A DNA stretch of 64,000 nucleotides, taken from the NCBI GenBank assembly GCA_036733165.1, contig DAINBB010000005.1:10734-74733 (forward strand). Reading direction: 5' to 3'. The position numbers and the translations under genes were made by a program. Below are positions 27,331 through 36,248 of this stretch, piece after piece (position 1 is the first letter of the stretch; the number at the start of each line of letters is the position of its first letter). The DNA is from JAFGGT01 sp036733165 (GTDB lineage Archaea; Methanobacteriota_B; Thermococci; Methanofastidiosales; NM3). The notes beneath the pieces were generated by a model. It did no database searches and was not told the DNA's origin. It saw only the letters and a program-made list of their open reading frames with translations.

Positions 27331-27867
27331 TCACTCCGGCAGCTCTAACATGTAATTGCTCCTGTTGGAGAACGTAGACTCAAGCTCGCCGATGAGCACA
27401 TACAGTTCTCTGGAAAGTTCCTCCTCGCTTTCATTGTTGAGAACCTGGGTCTTGAGGTCGTTCGTCTTCTCCAAGATGGCCTTGGTTATATCAAGTAACT
27501 CTGCGTCGAACTCGACAAGCCTCTCCAACGCCTTATCGCCTACCTTGATAGGGTCGAACATGGGACTGTATCCGCTCTCTGCATGAGATATCTTCTGTTC
27601 CAGCGCGTCAAGCTTGAGATTTATCTTGTCGACTGTCACGATGTTCTTGTCGCCCGTTGCCATGAGATCGAACACCTCAGAGATGTTGTTGTAGCTTTCC
27701 CTTAAAACTTTAGCAACATTCTGCCTGACCAATATGTCTGTGTTCCTGACCTTCTCCTGGTCTGCGTATCCCCTGTATCCGGGAATATAGTTGGACACCT
27801 TTTCGAAAAGTGATTTTTCGTCCATGGCGCGGTCGACATAGTCATAATTCTTATTGTCCTCGACCAT
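27331..27867 (-). CDS. Hypothetical helical protein, partner of SPFH gene
   Basis: 178 residues, soluble, predicted almost entirely helical. An N-terminal segment FEKVSNYIPGYRGYADQEKV followed by RNTDILVRQNVAKVL resembles a short conserved start seen in uncharacterised archaeal and bacterial proteins; the rest has heptad-like spacing suited to coiled coils. No cysteines, no signal. The ATG at 27867 is chosen because a minus-strand TATA box (TATATTTATA near 27890-27900) would start transcription there; the frame extends to 27924 through the promoter. Transcribed first, directly before the SPFH gene. Confidence 0.6.
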   Translation of the reverse strand: MVEDNKNYDYVDRAMDEKSLFEKVSNYIPGYRGYADQEKVRNTDILVRQNVAKVLRESYNNISEVFDLMATGDKNIVTVDKINLKLDALEQKISHAESGYSPMFDPIKVGDKALERLVEFDAELLDITKAILEKTNDLKTQVLNNESEEELSRELYVLIGELESTFSNRSNYMLELPE

Positions 27868-28008
27868 AAAGATAATACTGCCGTGACGTATAAATATATT
27901 GCCTTTTTCCATTTTACACGTCAAGGCTGTGGTTCAGGCGTCAAGTATTTATTATAAAATATAAAACTCTTCCCGAGCAATATAAATGTGTAAAAATATC
28001 GCTTAAAG

Positions 28009-28065
28009 GCCAAATATGGGGAAAGTATTCGTGATTTCCCCGGTACCTTTTTCCCCGTATTTGGC
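28009..28065 (-). terminator. Long inverted repeat after the FKBP gene
   Basis: 28009-28024 and 28050-28065 pair over 16 positions with one G-U, touching the FKBP stop codon. The nested GGGGAAA/TTTCCCC can form an alternative shorter hairpin. On the minus strand the stem is followed by CTTTAAGCG and a T-rich stretch. Confidence 0.6.
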
Positions 28066-28505
28066 TAATTCTCCTCTTTCTTTATCGCGATTACCTCTAC
28101 CTCGAAGTTGAGGTCCTTGCCCGCTAGGGGAAGATTTGGGTCCAACTTGATCTTGTCATCAGTAACTTCGATGATAACGAACTCTATCGCATCGTCCTCG
28201 TTCTCGCCGATCAACAGAACCTCCCCGACCTCGATCTTCAGATCTGGGGGAAGATTTGATCTCAATATCTCCTGCACAAGGTCATCATGGTACTCGCCAT
28301 AGGCATCCTTTGCCTCCAATCTGAACTTCTTCTTCTCAAAGGTCTTCATCCCCTTGATCTCATCTTCAAAGGCAGGGATTATGTTTCCCGCACCTACCTT
28401 GAAAACAAGCGGTTCTTCATTCAAGGTGGTATCGAACACATGCCCATTGTCCAGGGTACCAGTATAGTGTACCATCACAGTGTCTCCGTTTTCAACTACT
28501 TCCAT
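28065..28505 (-). CDS. FKBP-type peptidyl-prolyl cis-trans isomerase, SlyD-like
   Basis: Protein-folding isomerase and chaperone. 146 residues: the FKBP core is split (VMVHYTGTLDNGHVFDTT, about 10-28; PLVFKVGAGNIIPAFEDEI) by an insert-in-flap domain (about 70-125) as in archaeal short FKBPs and SlyD. There is no His-rich metal-binding tail, so nickel handling by this protein is not suggested. The ATG at 28505 gives the family start; upstream codons belong to the promoter. Stop TAG, immediately followed by a strong hairpin. Confidence 0.9.
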   Translation of the reverse strand: MEVVENGDTVMVHYTGTLDNGHVFDTTLNEEPLVFKVGAGNIIPAFEDEIKGMKTFEKKKFRLEAKDAYGEYHDDLVQEILRSNLPPDLKIEVGEVLLIGENEDDAIEFVIIEVTDDKIKLDPNLPLAGKDLNFEVEVIAIKKEEN

Positions 28506-28683
28506 TTTAACACTCCAATCATACCTAAAATACGATTCATTTATCAGTCTTTTGCTTTCTTTCATTATAATCTAATCATATTTTAAAAAAATTAAGGCGC
28601 AAAAGGACATGGCCGAAAAGGAAAAACTATATGTATTATAATCGGATATTCCGACTCAATTAAACCCTTTCGCGTGTTGAATC

Positions 28684-31248
28684 ATGGAAGATGCAAGCAA
28701 ATCAGTCAAATATCATGCCTTCTCTCCCGATAGTGCCCTCAAGGCACTTGACACATCCATCAACGGGCTTGGCCCGGAGGAAGCCTCTAAAAGATTACTG
28801 TCCTATGGGCCCAATATCCTGGAGCAGAAGGGCGGCGTTTCGAGGTTGTCCCTCTTCATCTCGCAGTTCAAGGACTTCTTGATCCTCATACTGGTCATTG
28901 CGGCCGCGATCTCCTTTGCTGTCGGTGACATCTCAGACTCGGTATTGATCGTTGTGATCATCATAGGGAACGCCCTTCTCGGTTTCGTCCAGGAGTACAA
29001 GGCCGAGAGGTCGATAGAGTCCCTCAAGGACTTCCTTTCGCCAAAGACCATAGTGTTGCGCGATGGAGAGAAGGCGGAGATAGATGCGAAGGATCTGGTC
29101 CCGGGAGACATCGTGGTGCTGGAGTCCGGAGACCGTGTCCCCGCCGATTCAAGGATATTGAACTGTGAGGACCTCATGGCGGACGAGTCCATGCTCACGG
29201 GGGAATCGATGCCTGTCGAGAAGACAGTGGAATCCGTGCCCGGGGACAGCATGCTCGCCGACAGAAGGGACGTGGTGTTCATGGGGACCAACATCGTGAG
29301 GGGTTGGGCGAACGTCTTGGTGGTCGACACCGGCATGTCCACACAGATGGGTTCCATAGCAAGGCTCATTGACAGGAGGGAGGAGACCTACTTCCAAAAG
29401 AAGTTGGACAATCTTGCCAAGTTCCTCGGCAAGAGCGTGATCATCATAGCGATCATCGTATTCGCGCTTGGGGTCCTTGACGATGAACCGCTCGTTGATA
29501 TGGTACTGATATCCCTCAGCCTTGCGGTGGCCGCGATACCTGAGGGACTGCCCGCCGTGGTCACGATAACATTGTCCCTGGGTGTCAGGAAGATGGCCCA
29601 GCTGAATGCGATAGTGAAAAGGCTCCCCGCCGCGGAGACCCTGGGCTCCTGCGATGTCATCTGCTCCGACAAGACCGGCACGATAACGATGAACAGGATG
29701 ACTGTGAGGAAGATATACCACATAGGGGGTGGGGCATCCATCGAGGATGTTGATGGCAGGCATCCGAACGTACGTTCAATACTCGAGGTGGGCGCCCAAT
29801 GCAATACGGCCTCGTTGGAGAAGTCGATAGGGGACCCCACCGAGATAGCGTTGCTGGAGTCGGCAAGGACCAAGGGGATCGAAGGGGGGTGCATGCACCT
29901 CAAGGTCCTTCCGTTCGACTCCGAGAGGAAGAGGATGTCCGTGTTCTGCGCCAGGGAACAGGGCATAAGGATGTTCACAAAGGGAGCGACCGAAGAGACC
30001 CTCTCCGCATGTGACAGGATATTGGACAACGGGGAGGTCAGGGAACTGACGGACGATGACAGGTCAGCGATCCTCTCAAAGAACGACGAGTACTCGTCCA
30101 ATGCACTCAGGGTACTGGGTTTCGCATACAGGGACGTCCCCGATACGAACGCCGAGGAGCGCGACATGATATTCGTCGGGATGCAGGCCATGATAGACCC
30201 GCCCAGGGAAGGCGTCAGGGAATCCATCGAACAGTGCCGCAAGGCGGGCATCAAGGTGATAATGATAACCGGCGACCATGCCATGACCGCGAAGGCCATA
30301 GCATCTGAAGTTGGGATATATCGCGAGGGCGACATCGTGCTCACAGGAAGGGAGCTTGAGGCCATGGCTCTGGGGGAGCTTGAGGCCATGGTCGAGAAGG
30401 TCTCTGTCTATGCCAGGGTGAATCCAGAGCACAAGCTCAAGATAGTGGAGGCCCTTCGCGCCAGGGGCCATGTCATATCCATGACAGGGGACGGCGTCAA
30501 TGACGCGCCCGCGCTGAAGACCGCAGACATCGGCGTGGCAATGAACAGCGGCACGGACGTGTCGAAGGAGTCCTCTGATATGATACTGCTTGATGACAAC
30601 TTCACGACCATCGTCACTGCGGTAGAGGAGGGCAGGCATATCTTCGACAACATCAGTAAGTTTGTGAGGTATCTCTTGGCCACGAACTTCGGCGAGGTCT
30701 TCACAATATTCCTTGCCAGCATCGTAGGTTTTCCCCTCCCTCTTGTGGCGGTCCAGATATTATGGATAAATCTCCTGACGGACGGCCTGCCCGCCCTTTC
30801 ATTGGCGTTCGAATCGAAGGAAAGGAGCATAATGAGCATGCCTCCTCACAAAAGGAAGGCAAACATAGTCGACAGGCCGATGATAGCGAACATCCTCTAT
30901 ATAGGCACCCTCATGGCCGTTGGCACGCTTTATCTTTATTCTGTCGCGGAGGCCGACAAGGCAATGACGTATGCGTTCACCACCCTGGTGATGTTCCAGC
31001 TGTTCAATGTCTTCAACTGCAGGTCCTTCAAGGATTCTGTAATATCCGGGGGCAGGAATCTCATCTTGTTCGGTGCGGTGTTGTTTTCCTTTGCAGCCCA
31101 GCTCTGCGTCATCTATATATCCCCCCTGTCGAAGGTGTTCTACACCGTCGCCCTTGACCTTGGGGACTGGGCCATGATACTGGCTGCCGCATCATCCGTC
31201 ATCATAGTGGAAGAGATAAGGAAGGCGGTCCAGAGGTCCTTTAGATAG
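28684..31248 (+). CDS. P-type cation-transporting ATPase, P2 (Ca2+/Na+-like)
   Basis: Ten-helix cation pump of 854 residues. N-terminal cation ATPase domain (ALKALDTSINGLGPEEASKR), actuator TGES (LTGESMPVEKTV), M4 site IPEGLPAVVTI, phosphorylated Asp about 329 in CSDKTGTITMNRM, hinge MITGDHAMTAKAIA and MTGDGVNDAPALKTADIGVA, then M5-M10. PEGLP plus M5/M6 (NFGEVFTIFLAS, QILWINLLTDGLPALSLAFE) fits PMR1/SERCA-like Ca2+ (perhaps Mn2+) pumps; the ion is inferred. There is a TATA-like region near 28625-28640 and a TCGGA...TCCGA repeat in the promoter. Stop TAG. Confidence 0.92.
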   Translation: MEDASKSVKYHAFSPDSALKALDTSINGLGPEEASKRLLSYGPNILEQKGGVSRLSLFISQFKDFLILILVIAAAISFAVGDISDSVLIVVIIIGNALLGFVQEYKAERSIESLKDFLSPKTIVLRDGEKAEIDAKDLVPGDIVVLESGDRVPADSRILNCEDLMADESMLTGESMPVEKTVESVPGDSMLADRRDVVFMGTNIVRGWANVLVVDTGMSTQMGSIARLIDRREETYFQKKLDNLAKFLGKSVIIIAIIVFALGVLDDEPLVDMVLISLSLAVAAIPEGLPAVVTITLSLGVRKMAQLNAIVKRLPAAETLGSCDVICSDKTGTITMNRMTVRKIYHIGGGASIEDVDGRHPNVRSILEVGAQCNTASLEKSIGDPTEIALLESARTKGIEGGCMHLKVLPFDSERKRMSVFCAREQGIRMFTKGATEETLSACDRILDNGEVRELTDDDRSAILSKNDEYSSNALRVLGFAYRDVPDTNAEERDMIFVGMQAMIDPPREGVRESIEQCRKAGIKVIMITGDHAMTAKAIASEVGIYREGDIVLTGRELEAMALGELEAMVEKVSVYARVNPEHKLKIVEALRARGHVISMTGDGVNDAPALKTADIGVAMNSGTDVSKESSDMILLDDNFTTIVTAVEEGRHIFDNISKFVRYLLATNFGEVFTIFLASIVGFPLPLVAVQILWINLLTDGLPALSLAFESKERSIMSMPPHKRKANIVDRPMIANILYIGTLMAVGTLYLYSVAEADKAMTYAFTTLVMFQLFNVFNCRSFKDSVISGGRNLILFGAVLFSFAAQLCVIYISPLSKVFYTVALDLGDWAMILAAASSVIIVEEIRKAVQRSFR

Positions 31249-31278
31249 ATTTATAACATGGCCCGACAATTTTTGAGT

Positions 31279-31617
31279 ATGAGGCCCCTCAGTTTTTTTG
31301 GTTTGCTGCTGATGCTATTGATAGTGTCCTCCAGCGGATGCGTTGTTTCGATACGCACGCCGGTGGGGGAGGGCCCCGAGGTCATAGAGCTTATGATCGG
31401 GGAGACCGTCACCATAGGCGGTCATGAGGTCACATGCCGGGACATAAGCATCTTTGACACAAGTGCCATTCTGTGCATAGATGGTGAAATAGTCATGGTC
31501 AAGGACCTGGGGATGATAGACCTTCCCAATAGTATCGACAACATAGGGATGGAGTTGGTCACGATAACCAATGACGATGGCACGCATTCGATAGAGATTG
31601 CCTACTGGAACGTCTGA
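31279..31617 (+). CDS. Small predicted lipoprotein
   Basis: About 112 residues: hydrophobic signal (about 4-19) ending in the lipobox SSSGC, then a small beta-rich domain of about 90 residues with two further cysteines (VTCRDI, ILCID) that could form a disulfide. No family recognised. The ATG at 31279 is preferred over 31258 since ATTTATAAC at 31249-31257 looks like the TATA box, which puts the start of a leaderless message here. Follows the ATPase by about 30 nt; may depend on its own promoter. Confidence 0.6.
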   Translation: MRPLSFFGLLLMLLIVSSSGCVVSIRTPVGEGPEVIELMIGETVTIGGHEVTCRDISIFDTSAILCIDGEIVMVKDLGMIDLPNSIDNIGMELVTITNDDGTHSIEIAYWNV

Positions 31618-31630
31618 TAAAACGACTTGC

Positions 31631-31646
31631 CATGGCAGCTGCCATG
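31631..31646. repeat. 16-bp perfect palindrome
   Basis: CATGGCAGCTGCCATG, just after the lipoprotein stop; GC-rich, without a T-tract. Could be a terminator stem or a protein site. Confidence 0.5.
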
Positions 31647-31756
31647 CATGGCCGCGAGCGGGTCGTGCCCCGTGACCCCATTCTCCCGCCCAGTGTTTCT
31701 TTCCTTACACAGAATTCATTGGTATAATTAATAAAACATGCATGCAAGTATGTTCT

Positions 31757-32911
31757 ATGTTAATGCCGAATTATCAGGATGGCAGCATAGTCAACATCAT
31801 GTCGACAATGGAGGAGGCATATGGCCTGGAACACGCTTATGGCACGTTAAAGGGCCTTGATCCTGGAGAGATCGGGGAATTCAGGAACGTGGTCTTCATT
31901 CTCATCGATGGTCTTGGATATCAATACCTTGGGACGCATCAGAGGGACAGTTTCATCCATGATAAGGTCCTGACGAGGATCACTTCGGTCTTCCCAACGA
32001 CCACATCCGCCTCCATCACGTCATTGGCCACAGGAGTCGCGCCCCAGCAACATGCGGTTACTGGCTGGTTCATGCACCTCAAGGAGGTTGGCGTTGTTTC
32101 ACAGATATTACCGTTCAACCCACGGATCGGGGGGATGATGTTCAGCGACATAGGCCTCACCCCTTCCATGTTCATAGACCGTGGCCTGATATTCGATAGG
32201 CTGCCAGTGGATTGCACGTGCATCATAAAGGACGACATCATAGCCTCCGCCTTCTCTAGCTTTATGGCCGGCATGTCGGAGAGGGTGGCATATGTAGGTC
32301 TAGAAGGATTTTTCAAAAGGATAAGGGAGGCTTGTGCCGGCGAGCATCCCAAGAGATTCATATATGCGTATTGGTCCCATTTTGACACGCTCTGTCACCT
32401 CTATGGTGTCGACAATGAAGCGACCCATGCGCACTTCAGGGAGATAGATGATGGCCTCAGGTCACTCTACGAAGACCTTTCGGGCAGCGACACGTGCATA
32501 ATTGTCACTGCCGACCATGGGCAGCTTGACGTGACGGATGAGACGACGGTCCAGCTGTCGGACCATCCCAGTATACTTAATTGCATGACGCTGCCCATAT
32601 GCGGGGAGGCCAGGGCGGCATTCTGTTACGTCAGACCCCGTCTTGCCAATAGCTTTGAGAGATATGTTGAAGATGAGCTCGGTGAGTACTGTGCGCTTCT
32701 CAAGGGCCATGAGATGATCGAAGAAGGCTTCTTTGGGTCTGGAGAACCTAATCCAAGGCTTTTTGACAGGGTCGGCGACTATGTTCTCATGATGAAGGAT
32801 AACTACGTGATCAGGGATAGGCTTCTTGGTGAAAGGGAACATGTGCTCAAGGGGTATCATGGGGGTCTCGACAGCGAAGAGCTCTATGTCCCATTGCTCT
32901 ACCTGACCTAA
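31757..32911 (+). CDS. Alkaline-phosphatase-superfamily phosphodiesterase/pyrophosphatase
   Basis: 384 residues of the type I phosphodiesterase/nucleotide pyrophosphatase family (metal-dependent phospho- or sulfo-ester hydrolase). Metal ligand Asp in VFILIDGLGYQYLG, nucleophile Thr in SVFPTTTSASITSLATG, YWSHFDTLCHLYG, and the VTADHGQLDV and YHGG metal sites. No signal peptide, so cytoplasmic. ATG 31757 is chosen from three near ones because TATAATTAATAAAA at 31723-31736 sits at leaderless distance. Substrate not predictable. Its end overlaps the convergent LysE gene by 4 nt. Confidence 0.85.
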   Translation: MLMPNYQDGSIVNIMSTMEEAYGLEHAYGTLKGLDPGEIGEFRNVVFILIDGLGYQYLGTHQRDSFIHDKVLTRITSVFPTTTSASITSLATGVAPQQHAVTGWFMHLKEVGVVSQILPFNPRIGGMMFSDIGLTPSMFIDRGLIFDRLPVDCTCIIKDDIIASAFSSFMAGMSERVAYVGLEGFFKRIREACAGEHPKRFIYAYWSHFDTLCHLYGVDNEATHAHFREIDDGLRSLYEDLSGSDTCIIVTADHGQLDVTDETTVQLSDHPSILNCMTLPICGEARAAFCYVRPRLANSFERYVEDELGEYCALLKGHEMIEEGFFGSGEPNPRLFDRVGDYVLMMKDNYVIRDRLLGEREHVLKGYHGGLDSEELYVPLLYLT

Positions 32912-33510
32912 AAGAAGTGGACGAGCCCATCATAGGCAAAATATATGCCAAAGACCACAAGTATCGCGACCGATACAAGGGTGAGGGCCCTCTCCGCTTT
33001 CCTGCCGAGCGTTCTGGACGATTTATTTGACATCAGCGAGACGAATTCGAGCCACACCATGTCACACATCTCATGTATGATGATGAACATCACGAGACCG
33101 ATGATCCCGAAGGCGATCGATTGCAGGATAAGATGGAAACCGATTGTCAGCCACCAGATGATGAAGTAGGGATTGAGGGAGCTCATCAGCAGTCCTGAGA
33201 TTATTCCCTTCGTAGGCCTTGTACGCTCCTCTGATGAGTATTCGGAGTAGGCGAAGTAGAGCAGCACGATGCCCCCGACAAGTCCGATGGCCGCCTTGAT
33301 GTCGTTGGTGATCACAACATTTCCGAACAGGAACAGGGCGAGTATTATTGGGATTTCAACGCTTGCGTGTCCCAGGGATATGAAGAATCCGGCAAACTTG
33401 TTGTTCTTTCCCTCGGCCATGGTCACTGCAAGCAGTGGTCCTGGCGCCAGGACCCCGCTTAGTGATATCAAGAATACGCTGGCCATAAATGCCAAGAACT
33501 CCATGGACAC
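32908..33510 (-). CDS. LysE/RhtB-family exporter
   Basis: Membrane exporter for amino acids or related metabolites. 200 residues with six predicted membrane helices; LAPGPLLAVTMAEGKNN in the first helix-loop and the SSLNPYFIIWWLTIG segment in the fourth are the family's signatures. A minus-strand TATA-like AAATATAAGAAAG lies near 33522-33535. It diverges from feoA across about 150 bp that also hold the first iron-box palindrome, so iron control cannot be excluded. Substrate unknown. Confidence 0.85.
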   Translation of the reverse strand: MSMEFLAFMASVFLISLSGVLAPGPLLAVTMAEGKNNKFAGFFISLGHASVEIPIILALFLFGNVVITNDIKAAIGLVGGIVLLYFAYSEYSSEERTRPTKGIISGLLMSSLNPYFIIWWLTIGFHLILQSIAFGIIGLVMFIIIHEMCDMVWLEFVSLMSNKSSRTLGRKAERALTLVSVAILVVFGIYFAYDGLVHFF

Positions 33511-33608
33511 CTCAAGATGCTTTCTTCTTATATTTTTTTCTATGGGTGCCGATTCAACGGCCCGGATTCATTGCATCAAAACAGAAAAATATATAAGTGT
33601 CTTAATTT

Positions 33609-33624
33609 ATTCGGAATACCGAAT
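33609..33624. promoter_or_regulatory. Putative DtxR-family operator before feoA (1)
   Basis: ATTCGGAATACCGAAT: arms ATTCGG/CCGAAT. It lies just downstream of a TATA-like AAATATATAAG (33589-33599) and upstream of another (33632-33641). Same half-sites as at 33943 and 36737. Confidence 0.6.
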
Positions 33625-33664
33625 ACGCCTTTTATTTATAAAGACCTAATCTCAGGGACCATAC

Positions 33665-33895
33665 ATGAACGAATCAATGCCGCTTAGCATGACCAAAGAG
33701 GGAAAAAAGTGCGAGATCCTAGAGGTCAACGCCGGCAGGGGCCTTTCCAGGAGGCTGGCAGAGCTCGGATTCGTCAAAGGATCAACGGTCACGGTCACAC
33801 GCTCTGAAGCAGGGGCCATGATCGTGTTCATCAACGGGCAGAGATTCGCGCTGAGCCGTGGCATAGCAATGAAGATATCTGTGAGATGTCAGTAG
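33665..33895 (+). CDS. feoA: FeoA-type ferrous iron transport accessory protein
   Basis: 76-residue SH3-like FeoA domain protein, thought to modulate the FeoB pump at its cytoplasmic face. MPLSMTKEGKKCEILEVNAG, then GRGLSRRLAELGFVKGSTVTV and NGQRFALSRGIAMKI are standard. First of two adjacent feoA genes; the 3' 27 bases are nearly identical to those of the second. It has its own palindrome-bearing promoter. Stop TAG. Confidence 0.9.
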   Translation: MNESMPLSMTKEGKKCEILEVNAGRGLSRRLAELGFVKGSTVTVTRSEAGAMIVFINGQRFALSRGIAMKISVRCQ

Positions 33896-33942
33896 TTTTG
33901 GTATTCTGGAATTATTTCGTCCGACCGAAAACTATATATATC

Positions 33943-33958
33943 ATTCGGTATACCGAAT
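33943..33958. promoter_or_regulatory. Putative DtxR-family operator before feoA (2)
   Basis: ATTCGGTATACCGAAT, a perfect 16-bp palindrome immediately after a TATA box (ACTATATATA, 33931-33940), placed to block initiation. Confidence 0.65.
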
Positions 33959-33992
33959 ATAATAAGGTAAACAGAACAAGGAGCTAGGCAAG

Positions 33993-34232
33993 ATGCGTTG
34001 CACCAAGATGATTCACGATATCCCATTGAGCAATATTCCAGAAGGCGAGATATGTGAGGTGGACCATATATCTGCCGGCAGGGGATTGGCCAGGAGACTG
34101 GCGGAGCTCGGATTCCTGGCGGGGACAAGACTTACCGTCAACAGGTCTGAGGGCGGCAGCATGATAGTATGCGTCAACGGACAGAGATTCGCGCTGAGCC
34201 GTGGCATAGCGAGCAAGATAAGCATCAAATGA
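33993..34232 (+). CDS. feoA: FeoA-type ferrous iron transport accessory protein, second copy
   Basis: 79-residue FeoA domain protein 16 bp before feoB. It shares most of its sequence with the first FeoA (GRGLARRLAELGFLAGTRL, NGQRFALSRGIASKI) but starts with MRCTKMIHDIPLSNIPEGE. The high DNA identity near the 3' ends points to tandem duplication. Probably co-transcribed with feoB from the promoter at 33931. Confidence 0.9.
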   Translation: MRCTKMIHDIPLSNIPEGEICEVDHISAGRGLARRLAELGFLAGTRLTVNRSEGGSMIVCVNGQRFALSRGIASKISIK

Positions 34233-34248
34233 TTCTAGGTTGGAACTT

Positions 34249-36240
34249 ATGGAGAATGACAACATCACGATAGCCTTGGCTGGTAATCCGAACGTTGGCA
34301 AGACCACGCTTTTCAACTCCCTCACGGGGACCAGGCAGCATGTTGGTAACTGGCCTGGTGTGACCGTGGAGAAGAAGGTCGGCACTGCGAGACACAAGGG
34401 CAGGGACATCACGATAGTGGACCTTCCGGGGACATACAGCCTCAGTGCTTACTCGCTGGACGAGCTTGTCACGCGAGACTATATAATCAAGGGCCGTCCT
34501 GACGCCGTGATACACATCCTGGATGCATCCAATCTGGAAAGGAATCTTTATCTCACCATACAGTTGCTTGAACTGGACGTCAACGTCGTTCTTGCCCTCA
34601 ACATGTACGACATCGTCAAGAACAGGGGCGACACCATCGATGTGGAAATGCTTTCGAAGAATCTTGGCGTTCCCGTTGTCGAAACGGTCGCAAGCACCGG
34701 CGAGGGCATCGAGGAACTGATAGACGCGGCATTGCGCCTTCCCAAGGAAGGCATCGAGAGGTACAGGCCGTTCTACGGGGAAGACCTTGAGGAAAGGATA
34801 TCGAAGGTCATGGACGTGCTTGGTGGGGACGACAAGGTAACGCCCCGCTTCCCTAGGCGCTGGCTTGCCATAAAGGTGCTCGAGGAGGACAAGGAGGTCC
34901 TCAAGCTTCTGGAGGGAAGCGAGGTCGAACCGAAGCTGAAGCGTTACATGGACGGCGTTGGACAGAACACGGAACTGGAGCTTGTGAACAGGAGGTACGA
35001 GAACGTCCGATGCGTCATGTCTGGATCATGCAAGCTTTCCGACGGGGGCATGGACCCCTCAGACATGCTTGACAAGGTGGTCACCAACAAGTACCTTGGA
35101 ATACCCATATTCCTCGCCATGATGTGGGCCGCCTTCGAGATGACGTTCAAGGTGGCCGAACCCTTCACGATAATGATAGACAAATTCTTCAGCTGGCTCA
35201 TGGTGCTGATAACGGAGAACGTGGGCAATGGGACGATAGCGTCGCTTCTTGGGGACGGCATCATAGGCGGCGTAGGTTCCGTGCTCGTGTTCGTGCCAAA
35301 CATATTCCTCCTTTTCCTGATAATATCGCTGCTCGAGGACAGCGGTTACCTCGCCAGGGCCGCCTTTGTCATGGACAAGGTCATGTCCAGGATAGGTCTT
35401 CACGGCAAGTCCTTCATACCGCTACTCATCGGCTTCGGTTGCAGTGTGCCGGCCATCATGGCATGCCGCTCCATCGAGGACAACAAGGACCGCATAATAA
35501 CGATCCTCTCAACGCCTTTCATCACGTGTGGCGCACGCTTCCCGGTATATGTGCTGTTCGCCGGTGCCTTCTTTGCCGATTCGGAGGGCACTGTGGTCTT
35601 CTCCATGTACCTCTTGAGCATATTGATGGCCATAGTCTCCGTGATACTCCTGAGGAGGTTCATATTCAAGGGCGAGAAATCGCCTTTCATACTGGAGATC
35701 CCGCCATACAGGATGCCGACCATGAGGTCGGCATTGCTCCACATGTGGGACAGGGGCAAGATGTACCTCAAGAAGGCGGGGACGATAATATTCCTTGGCG
35801 CCATAATAATATGGGTCCTGGCGTCATTCCCGCCAGGTGTGGAATACGGCAGCGGCGACAGCTTTGTGGGGATGATAGGCAAGGTACTCGAACCCCTCAT
35901 AAGTCCGTTGGGCTTTGACTGGAAGATAGCCGTGGCCCTGACACTGGGTTTCGTCGCAAAGGAGATAGTGGTTGGCTCCCTTGGAACGTTATATGGCACG
36001 GGCGAGAACGACGACCTGCTCAGGGACCAGTTGAGGAACGACCCCAGCATGACACCCCTGACCTCGTTGGGCGTCATGATATTCACGCTCATATACGTAC
36101 CGTGCCTGGCCACGGTGGCGATAATCAGGAAGGAGACGAATTCCTGGAAGTGGACATTGTTCTCCATCCTTTACAGCATGTCTTTGGCATGGGTCATAAC
36201 GTTTGTAGTATATCGCGTAGGTCTGCTTTTGGGTTATTAG
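34249..36240 (+). CDS. feoB: Ferrous iron transporter FeoB
   Basis: Inner-membrane Fe(II) permease with an N-terminal G-protein domain; 663 residues. G1 AGNPNVGKTTLFNSLTG, G3 DLPGTYSL, G4 LNMYD, helical S-domain to about 260, then two gate domains: VLVFVPNIFLLFLIISLLED and GFGCSVPAIMACRSIED (core Cys) in the first, ITCGARFPVYVLF (second Cys), and GFVAKEIVVGSLGTLYG near the end. Start ATG 34249 after AGGTTGG; the frame's earlier TTG is less likely. Stop TAG, followed 8 nt later by a membrane protein gene. Confidence 0.96.
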   Translation: MENDNITIALAGNPNVGKTTLFNSLTGTRQHVGNWPGVTVEKKVGTARHKGRDITIVDLPGTYSLSAYSLDELVTRDYIIKGRPDAVIHILDASNLERNLYLTIQLLELDVNVVLALNMYDIVKNRGDTIDVEMLSKNLGVPVVETVASTGEGIEELIDAALRLPKEGIERYRPFYGEDLEERISKVMDVLGGDDKVTPRFPRRWLAIKVLEEDKEVLKLLEGSEVEPKLKRYMDGVGQNTELELVNRRYENVRCVMSGSCKLSDGGMDPSDMLDKVVTNKYLGIPIFLAMMWAAFEMTFKVAEPFTIMIDKFFSWLMVLITENVGNGTIASLLGDGIIGGVGSVLVFVPNIFLLFLIISLLEDSGYLARAAFVMDKVMSRIGLHGKSFIPLLIGFGCSVPAIMACRSIEDNKDRIITILSTPFITCGARFPVYVLFAGAFFADSEGTVVFSMYLLSILMAIVSVILLRRFIFKGEKSPFILEIPPYRMPTMRSALLHMWDRGKMYLKKAGTIIFLGAIIIWVLASFPPGVEYGSGDSFVGMIGKVLEPLISPLGFDWKIAVALTLGFVAKEIVVGSLGTLYGTGENDDLLRDQLRNDPSMTPLTSLGVMIFTLIYVPCLATVAIIRKETNSWKWTLFSILYSMSLAWVITFVVYRVGLLLGY

Positions 36241-36248
36241 GTGATGTC

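Noticed and set aside
28641..28655. TCGGA-TAT-TCCGA repeat upstream of the P-type ATPase as a fourth iron-regulator site
   Set aside because: The arms resemble the feo palindromes but the CGG...CCG spacing is one base longer and the outer AAT/ATT is missing; too weak to join the regulon.
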